A DNA stretch of 10,953 nucleotides from Polaromonas sp. GTDB lineage: Bacteria; Pseudomonadota; Gammaproteobacteria; Burkholderiales; Burkholderiaceae_C. The position numbers were made by a program, and so were the translations under genes. This document shows, in pieces, positions 1 through 5,620 of the stretch. The notes below the pieces were generated by a model. The model was given only the letters and a program-made list of their open reading frames with translations. It did not search any database and was not told the origin of the DNA. Each line of letters opens with the position of its first letter. The first letter of the stretch is position 1. The DNA is taken from positions 1 to 10,953 of the forward strand of contig JACMQR010000020.1 in assembly GCA_014376885.1 (NCBI GenBank), read 5' to 3'.

Positions 1-125
1 AGTAGCGACCTTCAGGCCGGCAGGACGGCTGGCCTGAAGCGCTTGTGTTTCGTCAATACGTTGTCGCCCAACCCGGCAGCCGGAGCACATGAGGGGCCGC
101 AGGCTTTCTCCCGCAAGACCTTTTG
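1..125 (+). promoter_or_regulatory. yybP-ykoY (Mn2+-sensing) riboswitch aptamer, 5' end cut by window
   Basis: The leader of the TerC-family gene has the landmarks of the yybP-ykoY element in the right order. AGTAGC at 1-6 is the end of the conserved GGGGAGUAGC box, CGTCAATACG lies at 51-60, and GCAAGACCTTTT lies at 113-124. Between the first two is a perfect 9-bp hairpin (10-18 with 31-39), and GCGAC at 5-9 can pair with GTCGC at 63-67. This riboswitch class binds Mn2+ and commonly precedes TerC/Alx and MntP-type genes, which matches the gene here. The 5' P1 strand and the promoter lie before base 1. The assignment is by eye from motifs and gene context; no covariance model was run. Confidence 0.82.
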
Positions 126-164
126 GCGCGCATCCGCGCTTGTCGTTTTTTACAAGGTCTTGTT
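114..164 (+). promoter_or_regulatory. Riboswitch expression platform with sequestered ribosome-binding site
   Basis: CAAGACCTT at 114-122, the conserved 3' segment of the aptamer, is the exact reverse complement of AAGGTCTTG at 154-162. The latter contains the AAGG Shine-Dalgarno core (154-157), 7 nt before the ATG at 165. The same bases can therefore either fold into the metal-bound aptamer or pair with the RBS. This suggests that Mn2+ binding frees the RBS and turns translation on. A 5-bp hairpin (126-130 with 135-139) lies in the loop of this pairing, and a run of six T (146-151) follows it. That could be a weak terminator, but the T-run is 6 nt away from the stem, so translational control is favoured. 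Confidence 0.65.
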
Positions 165-1127
165 ATGCAAACTATTGCGCCGCTGTGGCTGTGGGCCACC
201 TTTGTCGGCATTGTTCTGGCGTCCCTGTTCATTGATTTTGTGGTTCTGAAAAAGCAGGGTGCCCACGACATCGGCGTGAAAGAAGCGCTGAACTGGTCGC
301 TGGTCTGGATTGCGCTGAGCTTTTTGTTCAATGGCCTGTTCTGGTGGGCCGTCAAGGACAGCACCGGCTCGACCGAGATCGCCAACACCAAGTCGCTCGA
401 ATTCCTGACCGGCTACCTGATTGAAAAATCGCTGGCCGTCGACAATATTTTTGTCTTTCTGATGATCTTCACCTACTTTGCGGTGCCGTCGCACTACCAA
501 AAGCGGGTGCTGATGATCGGCATCATTGGCGCCATCGTGCTGCGTACCGTCATGATCCTGGTCGGCGGCTGGCTGCTGGCGCAGTTCCACTGGATCTTGT
601 ATGTGTTCGGCGCGTTTTTGATCATCACCGGCATCAAGATGTGGTGGGCCGCCGGCAAGGAGCCGGCGCTCGACGACAACCCGGCCCTGAAATTGTTGCG
701 GCGCATTTTGCCGATCAGCAAAAACTACGACGGTGAAAAGTTCTGGACGCTTGAAAACGGCAAAAAGATCGCCACGCCGCTGTTCATGGTGATCTGCCTG
801 GTGGCGCTGACCGATGTGATCTTTGCGGTGGACTCGATCCCGGCGATTTTCGCCATCACCAGCGACCCGTTCATTGTGCTGACGAGCAATGTGTTTGCCA
901 TCCTGGGCCTGCGCGCCATGTACTTTTTGCTCGCTGCCGTGGCCAACAAGTTTCACCTGCTCAACTACGGCCTGGCGGTGATTTTGGTGTTCATCGGCAC
1001 CAAGATGTGCCTGATCGACTTGGTCAAGATTCCGGTGGCCGCATCGCTGGGAGTGGTGGTGGGGATTTTGGCGGTGACCATGCTGCTCAGCCTGCGCTCG
1101 GCGCCGGCCGACGCGCCGCACCGATAA
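165..1127 (+). CDS. TerC-family integral membrane protein (Alx-like, probable Mn2+ exporter)
   Basis: A 320-residue polytopic inner-membrane protein of the TerC/Alx family. The two internally repeated acidic motifs are clear: EKSLAVDN (87-94) and TDVIFAVDSIPA (216-227), each with an intramembrane Asp (D93, D217/D223) of the kind thought to bind the metal. About eight hydrophobic segments are visible, separated by a charged cytoplasmic loop at roughly 163-203. Length fits the family, usually around 320 residues. The ATG at 165 is preferred over a TTG at 123 because it follows AAGG at 7 nt and because 123 lies inside the riboswitch. Alx/MeeF-type members are linked to Mn2+ efflux, which agrees with the Mn2+-type leader. 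The family name comes from tellurite resistance, but nothing here points to tellurite. It appears to be a single-gene unit. Confidence 0.93.
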   Translation: MQTIAPLWLWATFVGIVLASLFIDFVVLKKQGAHDIGVKEALNWSLVWIALSFLFNGLFWWAVKDSTGSTEIANTKSLEFLTGYLIEKSLAVDNIFVFLMIFTYFAVPSHYQKRVLMIGIIGAIVLRTVMILVGGWLLAQFHWILYVFGAFLIITGIKMWWAAGKEPALDDNPALKLLRRILPISKNYDGEKFWTLENGKKIATPLFMVICLVALTDVIFAVDSIPAIFAITSDPFIVLTSNVFAILGLRAMYFLLAAVANKFHLLNYGLAVILVFIGTKMCLIDLVKIPVAASLGVVVGILAVTMLLSLRSAPADAPHR

Positions 1128-1172
1128 AGCCTGGGTTGGCGCCTGCGGCCAGCAGGGGCGGGCCAGGCTGGC

Positions 1173-1186
1173 TATGATGCGCTCCC
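1173..1186 (+). promoter_or_regulatory. Possible promoter -10 next to the DUF1289 gene start
   Basis: TATGAT at 1173-1178 differs from TATAAT at one base and ends 8 nt before the ATG at 1187. Transcription would begin at about 1185-1187, giving a leaderless or nearly leaderless mRNA. This fits the lack of any Shine-Dalgarno sequence before this gene. No convincing -35 was found at normal spacing, so confidence is limited. Confidence 0.35.
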
Positions 1187-1597
1187 ATGCCAGCCATCCA
1201 CATCATCGACATTGAAACGGCCATCAACCACTGGCGCGCCAAAAAACCCTCGACCGGCGGGCTGAGCCTGGCACCCGAGGTGCGGGCGCTGGCCGGCGTG
1301 TACGCGCGCATGGTGTTCGACCACCAGGACACGGCCGACGAAACCGGTTTTCCGGCCGAGGCGCTGGCCGCCTGGCATGCCTGGTATGACACCACAGCGG
1401 ACACGCCGTGCATCGCCATCTGCTCGACCAGCCAGGGTGACGAGCGGTGCAAGGGCTGCGGCCGCACCTTTGAAGAAGTGCAGCACTGGCTGTCGATGAG
1501 CCCGGTTGAAAAGCGCGTCACCTGGCGGCGCATCACGCAGGAAGCCAGCGCCTGGCGCTTTGGCCGCTACGCCGACCGGGCGCTGGAGAAAAGGTAG
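1187..1597 (+). CDS. DUF3717/DUF1289 two-domain protein with four-cysteine motif
   Basis: A 136-residue soluble protein. Residues 5-30 (IDIETAINHWR, then a KKPSTGG-like turn) match the short DUF3717 family found in Burkholderiales. Residues 74-116 match DUF1289: PCIAIC, then CKGCGRT, giving C75, C79, C88 and C91, then the W-x-x-MS-x-x-E-K-R helix around 101-110. The cysteines probably bind a metal, likely zinc; this is inferred from spacing. The biochemical function of either domain is unknown to me. No Shine-Dalgarno is visible before the ATG, but a -10-like hexamer sits 8 nt upstream. The gene lies 59 nt after the TerC gene and is probably transcribed separately. Confidence 0.85.
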   Translation: MPAIHIIDIETAINHWRAKKPSTGGLSLAPEVRALAGVYARMVFDHQDTADETGFPAEALAAWHAWYDTTADTPCIAICSTSQGDERCKGCGRTFEEVQHWLSMSPVEKRVTWRRITQEASAWRFGRYADRALEKR

Positions 1598-1607
1598 CTG
1601 GCGGCAA

Positions 1608-1680
1608 TCTGATTTTTAAGTAAAAAAAGGCTATTGGCGCTTGCCTGTTATGGATTTCTAGCTATTTATTTAATAGCATC
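1608..1680 (+). repeat. AT-rich intergenic repeat-like element with hairpin
   Basis: This stretch is much more AT-rich than its surroundings. It contains GGCGCTTGCC and the inverted repeat GCTATT (1661-1666) / AATAGC (1672-1677) with a 5-base loop. Elements combining AGCGCTTG/GCGCTTG with TAGCTATTAA-like ends are scattered between genes in Comamonadaceae genomes, as I recall them; a related copy lies at 5551-5600. It may also help end transcription of the upstream gene, and its right end overlaps the possible -35 of the next gene. Confidence 0.45.
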
Positions 1681-1704
1681 GAAAATTCGCCGTACACTGG
1701 TCAT
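1670..1704 (+). promoter_or_regulatory. Candidate sigma-70-type promoter for the DUF2007-like gene
   Basis: TTAATA (1670-1675) and TACACT (1693-1698) are separated by exactly 17 nt. Each matches the consensus (TTGACA / TATAAT) at four of six positions. The -10 ends 6 nt before the ATG at 1705, so the transcript would start at or within a base or two of the start codon. No Shine-Dalgarno is visible, which is consistent with leaderless translation. The prediction is by eye only. Confidence 0.4.
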
Positions 1705-2016
1705 ATGCGCCGTCTGACCCGTGCCCCGAACATTGCCATTGCCGCCTTGTGGCTTGACGCGTTGCAGCAAGCCGGCTACTCGGCCAGCATGCAGCGCTAT
1801 TTCCTGGGCAGCGTGGCCGGCGAGCTGCCGCCCGACCAGTGCCAGCCGGAGATCTGGCTCGCCGACGATGAAGAGCACACCGGCGCAGGCGCCTTGCTAG
1901 AGGCGCTGCAGAACATGCCGCAGCGGCGCTGGCATTGCCGCTGCGGTGAAACGGTTGAAGGTGGTTTTGAGCAATGCTGGAATTGCGGCACCGCCCTTCC
2001 AGCCCACCTGCGCTAG
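1705..2016 (+). CDS. Small DUF2007-like protein with C-terminal zinc ribbon
   Basis: A 103-residue soluble protein. The N-terminal part (about 6-68: APNIAIAALWLDALQQAGY, then LPPDQCQPEIWLADDEE, then ALLEAL) has the pattern of DUF2007, a small ferredoxin-like alpha/beta domain in which an 'A-x-x-L-x-x-x-L-x-x-AGI' helix is followed by a 'vwV.ded' strand. The C-terminus (76-95) reads WHCRCGE...GFEQCWNCG. It is a zinc-ribbon-like element with C78, C80, C91 and C94; the first pair is spaced C-x-C, not the usual C-x-x-C. DUF2007 proteins are sometimes called signal-transducing, but I know of no defined function. It stands alone between a repeat element and the convergent purB. Confidence 0.75.
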   Translation: MRRLTRAPNIAIAALWLDALQQAGYSASMQRYFLGSVAGELPPDQCQPEIWLADDEEHTGAGALLEALQNMPQRRWHCRCGETVEGGFEQCWNCGTALPAHLR

Positions 2017-2146
2017 GCGCAGCAGCAAGCGGGGGGCGTGGTTATTTCACCAGCAGGGGCCGCGGGACTGGCTTTGCCAGACCGCAGGCACAGCAGCCCC
2101 CTGGGGGCATGGCGCTACACGCAGTGAGCAACCGTGGGGCCTATAT
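2017..2146. repeat. Convergent intergenic region with GC hairpins (repeat-like)
   Basis: These 130 bp separate the 3' ends of the DUF2007-like gene and purB. They hold a CTGGC/GCCAG hairpin (2068-2072 with 2076-2080, loop TTT) and a GCCCC/GGGGC hairpin (2096-2100 with 2104-2108). Neither is followed by a T-run. Similar GC-rich 'CCCCCTNGGGGGC...CACGCAGTGA' stretches recur behind genes in Comamonadaceae, as far as I recall, so this may be a dispersed palindromic element that also marks transcript ends. No credible gene is seen here. Confidence 0.4.
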
Positions 2147-3526
2147 TCACACCCGCCGCGCCAGTTCGGCCGCCATGCCGACATAGCTGGCCGGCGTCAT
2201 GGCCAGCAGGCGCTCTTTTTCCGCCTCGGGGATTTCCAGCGACCGGATCAGGCCGTGCAGGTCTTCCGGCCGGACGGTTTTTCCGCGCGTGACTTCCTTG
2301 AGCCGCTCATAGGCGCCGGCCACGGCATAACGGCGCATCACCGTCTGGATCGGCTCGGCCAGCACTTCCCAGGACGCGTCGAGGTCGGCGGCCAGGTTTT
2401 CCTCGTTGAGTTCGAGCTTGTTCAGGCCGATGCACAGCGAGTTGTAGGCCAGCACGGCGTAACCCAGCGCCACGCCCATGTTGCGCAGCACGGTCGAGTC
2501 GGTCAGGTCGCGCTGCCAGCGGCTGATGGGCAGCTTCTCGCTCATGTGGCGCAGCAGCGCATTGGCCAGGCCTAAGTTGCCTTCGGCATTTTCAAAGTCG
2601 ATCGGGTTGACCTTGTGCGGCATGGTCGACGAGCCGATTTCGCCGTCTTTGAGGCGCTGCTTGAAGTAGCCCAGGCTGACATAGCCCCAGATGTCGCGCG
2701 CCAGGTCGATCAAAATGGTGTTGGTGCGCGCCACCGTGTCAAACAGCTCGGCCATGTAGTCGTGCGGCTCGATCTGGATGCTGTACGGCTGGAAAGCGAG
2801 TCCCAGGCCCAGCGGCTCGGGCGTTTCGATGACGCGCCGGCTGAAGGCTTCCCAGTCGAAGTCGGGCCAGGCGGCCAGGTGGGCGTTGTAGTTGCCGACG
2901 GGGCCGTTCACGTTGGCCAGCAGCCGGATGCCGGCAATCTTTTCGCGAACGCCGGCCAGGCGGTGCACGACATTGGCCAGCTCCTTGCCCACCGTGGTCG
3001 GGCTGGCGGTCTGGCCGTGGGTGCGGCTGAGCATCGGCACGCCGGCATGCGCATGGGCCATCTGGCGCAGCTTGTCGATGACCTTGTCGAGCGCCGGCAG
3101 CAGCACCAGATCGCGGCTGCTTTTGAGCTGCAGCGCCTGGCTGGTGTTGTTGATGTCCTCGCTGGTGCAGGCAAAGTGCACGAACTCGCTGGCCGCCTGC
3201 ACCTCGGGACGGGCCTCAAACCTGGACTTGATCCAGTATTCAACCGCCTTGACATCGTGGTTGGTGGTTTTTTCAATCGCCTTGATGGCCAGCGCATCGG
3301 CTTCGGAAAAATTTTTCACGATGCCGAGCAAGTAGGTGCGCGCGCCGGGGCTCAGCGGCTTGAATTCAGCAAACCTGGCATCCGACAGGGCAATGAACCA
3401 GGCGATTTCGACCTGCACCCGGCGGTGCATATAGCCTTGCTCGGACATCAGGGGGCGCAAGGTGGCAAGTTTGGCAGCGTATCGGCCGTCCAGCGGCGAC
3501 AGGGCGTTGATGGGTGAAAAGCTCAT
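2147..3526 (-). CDS. purB: Adenylosuccinate lyase
   Basis: A 459-residue cytosolic enzyme. It cleaves SAICAR to AICAR plus fumarate in de novo purine synthesis, and adenylosuccinate to AMP plus fumarate. It is close in length to E. coli PurB (456) and starts with the typical SPLDGRYAAK. The fumarase/aspartase-superfamily signatures are all present: TSEDINNTS (121-129), SRTHGQTASPTT (167-178) with the general-acid H170, and the flexible-loop signature GSSTMPHKVNP (298-308), whose serine is the catalytic base in the family. The C-terminal ADSL domain follows (about 345-455). The gene is intact with no missing catalytic motif. It is transcribed away from the GST gene across a 116-bp shared upstream region. 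Confidence 0.98.
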   Translation of the reverse strand: MSFSPINALSPLDGRYAAKLATLRPLMSEQGYMHRRVQVEIAWFIALSDARFAEFKPLSPGARTYLLGIVKNFSEADALAIKAIEKTTNHDVKAVEYWIKSRFEARPEVQAASEFVHFACTSEDINNTSQALQLKSSRDLVLLPALDKVIDKLRQMAHAHAGVPMLSRTHGQTASPTTVGKELANVVHRLAGVREKIAGIRLLANVNGPVGNYNAHLAAWPDFDWEAFSRRVIETPEPLGLGLAFQPYSIQIEPHDYMAELFDTVARTNTILIDLARDIWGYVSLGYFKQRLKDGEIGSSTMPHKVNPIDFENAEGNLGLANALLRHMSEKLPISRWQRDLTDSTVLRNMGVALGYAVLAYNSLCIGLNKLELNEENLAADLDASWEVLAEPIQTVMRRYAVAGAYERLKEVTRGKTVRPEDLHGLIRSLEIPEAEKERLLAMTPASYVGMAAELARRV

Positions 3527-3564
3527 CGGCCTGATTGTAGGCCGCGCGGACCCGGTGCCGCCAA
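3527..3564 (-). promoter_or_regulatory. Candidate purB promoter abutting the start codon
   Basis: Read on the minus strand, TACAAT (plus positions 3534-3539) matches the -10 consensus at five of six bases and ends 7 nt before the purB ATG. A TTGGCG -35-like hexamer lies at 3559-3564 with a long 19-nt spacer. The start point would be at about 3527, making purB mRNA leaderless or nearly so. No good Shine-Dalgarno is seen before the ATG. Prediction by eye. Confidence 0.4.
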
Positions 3565-3575
3565 TCGCTGGGCGT

Positions 3576-3612
3576 CAGTCAAAATGCGCCCCGACTCGAT
3601 AGAATAGGGGGC
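3576..3612 (+). promoter_or_regulatory. Possible promoter for the GST gene
   Basis: TAGAAT at 3600-3605 matches TATAAT at five of six positions. CAGTCA at 3576-3581 is a weak -35 with an 18-nt spacer. Transcription from about 3612 would give a leader of roughly 30 nt before the ATG at 3643. The -35 is poor, so this rests mainly on the -10. Confidence 0.3.
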
Positions 3613-3642
3613 TCTCCCGTCACGACAAGAACCCAGCCCACC

Positions 3643-4257
3643 ATGAAACTCATCGGATCCGCCACCAGTCCCTATGTCCGCAAGGTGCGCATTGTCATGC
3701 TGGAGAAAAAGCTCGACTACCAACTCGTTTTGGAAGATGTCTGGGCCGCCAACACCCAGATCCACCTGTCCAACCCGCTGGGCAAGGTGCCTTGCCTGGT
3801 GATGGAAGCCGGCGAGGCCATCTTCGACTCGCGCGTGATTGTCGAGTACCTCGACACGCTGTCGCCGGTGGGCAAGCTGATTCCGGCGCAGGGCCGCGAA
3901 CGCGCCGAAGTCAAGACCTGGGAAGCGTTGGCCGACGGCGTCATGGATGCCGCGCTGGTGGCCCGGCTTGAAGCCACCTGGGCCGGCCGCGGCGCTGAGC
4001 AGCGCTGCGAAGCCTGGATTGCCCGGCAGATGGCAAAAATCGATATCGCCCTGCAGGCCATGAGCAAGGGCCTGGGCGACAAGGCCTACTGCAGCGGGGT
4101 GCATTTCAGCCTGTCCGATGTGGCCGTCGGCTGCGCTTTGGCTTACCTGGATTTCCGTTTTTCACAAATCGCCTGGCGTGACACCCACCCGAAACTGGCC
4201 AAGCTGCAGGATAAGCTGTCGCTGCGGCCGAGCTTTGTCGAAACGCAGGCCGGCTGA
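3643..4257 (+). CDS. Glutathione S-transferase family protein, YibF-like
   Basis: A 204-residue cytosolic protein with an N-terminal thioredoxin-like domain (1-75) and an alpha-helical C-terminal domain (about 85-200). The N-terminus MKLIGSATSPYVRKVRI places S9/P10 where E. coli YibF has its active-site SP. NPLGKVP (44-50) supplies the conserved cis-Pro, and FDS (61-63) the glutathione gamma-Glu binding Asp/Ser. EALADGVMDAAL in the C-domain is also shared with YibF. The physiological substrate of this subgroup is unknown to me. The gene is divergent from purB, and its 3' end meets the lipid cluster convergently, so it is probably monocistronic. No strong Shine-Dalgarno is visible before the ATG. 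Confidence 0.93.
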   Translation: MKLIGSATSPYVRKVRIVMLEKKLDYQLVLEDVWAANTQIHLSNPLGKVPCLVMEAGEAIFDSRVIVEYLDTLSPVGKLIPAQGRERAEVKTWEALADGVMDAALVARLEATWAGRGAEQRCEAWIARQMAKIDIALQAMSKGLGDKAYCSGVHFSLSDVAVGCALAYLDFRFSQIAWRDTHPKLAKLQDKLSLRPSFVETQAG

Positions 4258-4266
4258 TCCGGCCTT
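4248..4266 (+). terminator. Weak terminator-like hairpin at the end of the GST gene
   Basis: GGCCGG (4248-4253) and CCGGCC (4259-4264) form a perfect 6-bp stem with a 5-base loop that includes the GST stop codon. Only TT follows, so it is a poor intrinsic terminator. It lies between two convergent genes and could serve either strand. Confidence 0.3.
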
Positions 4267-4278
4267 GTCGCCCGGCTG

Positions 4279-4749
4279 CTACTGCCGTGCGCGTTTTTTA
4301 AGCCAGCGCATCAGCGCGCCGACCAGCGGCAGCTTTTCATACAGCTCCTCGGCCGCGTCCCAGTAGTCGCGGTGAAACTCCAGCAGCCCGGCGGCATTGA
4401 ACTTGAGGTGCGAGCCGCCCCGCACGGTCTGCAGCGCCTCGGTATCAAAGCGTTTGAAGCGGAAGTAAAAATCCCAGGTCAAAAAGCAGGCGTCGCCGTC
4501 CACGATGCAGCCGGTGACGACAAAGCGCGGCTGCTCGAGCGCCTCGTACATGTGGCTGAACACTTGCTGGATGCCTGGCAGGCCGTGCACCTCGTTGAAT
4601 GGGTCCTTGAAATAGGCATCAAGCGCATAAATTTCGTCCAGCCGTTCCAGGCTGGCGGGCGCGAGCTGCTCGAAAAACTCGACCACTCGCGTGGCTGCCT
4701 CCCGCATCGGTAGCGCTGGCGGCAGATGGTCGGCGGCGGCAGGCTTCAT
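4279..4749 (-). CDS. NTF2/SnoaL-like protein of the lipid-modification cluster
   Basis: A 156-residue cytosolic protein with the NTF2/SnoaL-like cone fold pattern. It has an N-terminal helix (about 15-40, VVEFFEQL...LDEIYALD), then YFKDPFNEV (46-54) with the 'F-x-DP' turn common in this family, then strands TWDFYFR (91-97) and an acidic HRDYWD (126-131). The ATG at 4749 is chosen because it starts 10 nt after the SDR stop. An in-frame start at 4791 would overlap the SDR gene by 32 nt. The family includes ketosteroid-isomerase-like enzymes and non-catalytic binding proteins, so the reaction cannot be named. In related clusters this protein accompanies the FAD, DUF1365 and Cfa genes, which suggests a role in the same lipid pathway. 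It is the last gene of the minus-strand set. Confidence 0.82.
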   Translation of the reverse strand: MKPAAADHLPPALPMREAATRVVEFFEQLAPASLERLDEIYALDAYFKDPFNEVHGLPGIQQVFSHMYEALEQPRFVVTGCIVDGDACFLTWDFYFRFKRFDTEALQTVRGGSHLKFNAAGLLEFHRDYWDAAEELYEKLPLVGALMRWLKKRARQ

Positions 4750-4759
4750 GGCGCGGTGC

Positions 4760-5530
4760 TCACAGCGCGGTGATTTTGCGCACGGCGGCAAAACGGGCGC
4801 GGTAGGGCAGCAGGCGCAGGGCCTTCATCCAGCGGGTAAAGCGCTTGGGAAAGTGAATTTCAAACTCCCCTTGGCGCCAGCCGCGCAAGATTTCCTGCGC
4901 GGCTTGTTCAGCAGTGATCAGGGCTGGCATGGTGAACTTGTTCTGGGCCGTCAACGACGTTTTGACAAAGCCCGGGCACACCAGGCTGACGCCGATGTGG
5001 CTGTCCTGCAGGTCCAGGTAGAGCGTCTCGGCCAGGTTGATCAGCGCCGCCTTGGTCGGGCCGTAGGCCAGGCTTTGCGGCAGGCCGGTGTAGCCGGCCA
5101 CGCTGCTGACCAGGCTGATGTGGCCCGACTGCTGCGCCAGCAGGCCCGGCAGCACGGCGTCGAGCAGGTAAAGCGCGCCGAGGTAGTTGACCTTGTTGTG
5201 CTGGAGCATGTCGGCCAGATCGAAGGCGGTGGCGCGCTGTTCCTTGTAGTGGCCGGCGCAGTACATCACCAGCGCCAGCGGTCCGGCGGCCAGCACGGTT
5301 TGCGCCGCTGCCTTCAGGGCCGCCGGGTCGGTGACGTCAAGCGCCAGCGCCTGCGCGCCCGGATGGCTGTCGGCAAAGCCGGTCAGTGCCGCTGCGTTGC
5401 GGGCCGAGACAAACACGGTCGCGCCCGCCGCATGCAGCGCATGCGCCGTGGCCTGGCCAATGCCGCTGGACGCACCAACCAGCCAGACATTTTTGCCGCG
5501 CCAGTCGGGCAGCAGGGGGTTAAAGGACAT
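4760..5530 (-). CDS. Short-chain dehydrogenase/reductase (SDR)
   Basis: A 256-residue NAD(P)-dependent oxidoreductase with a complete classical SDR fold. The nucleotide motif GASSGIG is at 19-25. ALDVTD (63-68) follows the expected acidic position, CAG at 91-93 replaces the usual NAG, and N115 is in HNKVNYLG. The catalytic set is S142/S143 (SLVSSVAG), Y156 and K160 (YGPTK), with PGFVKT at 187-192. The C-terminus is basic (230-256, several Arg/Lys), which might contact membrane or acidic lipid. The start is the ATG at 5530; a TTG two codons earlier is possible but less likely. NTF2-like gene starts 10 nt after it, so the two are surely co-transcribed. The substrate is probably a lipid intermediate, judged from neighbours only. 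Confidence 0.93.
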   Translation of the reverse strand: MSFNPLLPDWRGKNVWLVGASSGIGQATAHALHAAGATVFVSARNAAALTGFADSHPGAQALALDVTDPAALKAAAQTVLAAGPLALVMYCAGHYKEQRATAFDLADMLQHNKVNYLGALYLLDAVLPGLLAQQSGHISLVSSVAGYTGLPQSLAYGPTKAALINLAETLYLDLQDSHIGVSLVCPGFVKTSLTAQNKFTMPALITAEQAAQEILRGWRQGEFEIHFPKRFTRWMKALRLLPYRARFAAVRKITAL

Positions 5531-5550
5531 GGCCAATGCTTTTTCGTTAT

Positions 5551-5600
5551 GAATTTAATAGCTAAAAGTGCCCGCAGCGCTTGCACAAAAAGCTGATTTG
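5551..5600. repeat. Degenerate AT-rich repeat in the gap between DUF3833 and SDR genes
   Basis: The 90-bp gap 5531-5620 contains TTTAATAGCT (5554-5563), CAGCGCTTGCAC (5574-5585) and AAAAAGCTGATTT (5587-5599). It has the same building blocks as the element at 1608-1680 and stands out as AT-rich in a GC-rich window. It looks like a decayed copy of a family-specific intergenic repeat. On the minus strand its TATTAAAT stretch could act as a -10 for the SDR gene, but no good -35 is seen. It is the only non-overlapping junction of more than 10 nt in the minus-strand set. Confidence 0.45.
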
Positions 5601-5620
5601 ATGCCTTTTTCGGGGTATTT

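Noticed and set aside
126..151. Strong intrinsic terminator in the terC leader
   Set aside because: The stem is only 5 bp and the six T start 6 nt after it; kept only as a possible minor element within the expression platform.
123..164. Earlier TTG start of the TerC protein at 123
   Set aside because: It lies in the riboswitch region and adds a non-hydrophobic, Arg-rich stretch before a good ATG with AAGG at 7 nt.
150..1121. 323-residue minus-strand open frame opposite the TerC gene
   Set aside because: Rich in His, Gln and Arg with no hydrophobic or family pattern; the plus strand encodes a clear TerC protein.
1946..2575. 209-residue plus-strand frame running from the DUF2007-like gene into purB
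   Set aside because: It overlaps the end of one gene and is antisense to purB; no family pattern and low-complexity composition.
2615..3517. 300-residue plus-strand open frame opposite purB
   Set aside because: It lies wholly antisense to purB, whose catalytic motifs are intact, and has the low-complexity Gln/Arg/Val-rich look of a GC-rich shadow frame.
4750..4791. Earlier start for the NTF2-like protein at 4791
   Set aside because: It would overlap the SDR gene by 32 nt and add a Cys/Arg-rich stretch not typical of the family; the ATG at 4749 gives a clean 10-nt gap.
4691..5596. 301-residue plus-strand open frame opposite the SDR gene
   Set aside because: The SDR on the other strand has all family motifs; this frame shows none and is a compositional shadow.
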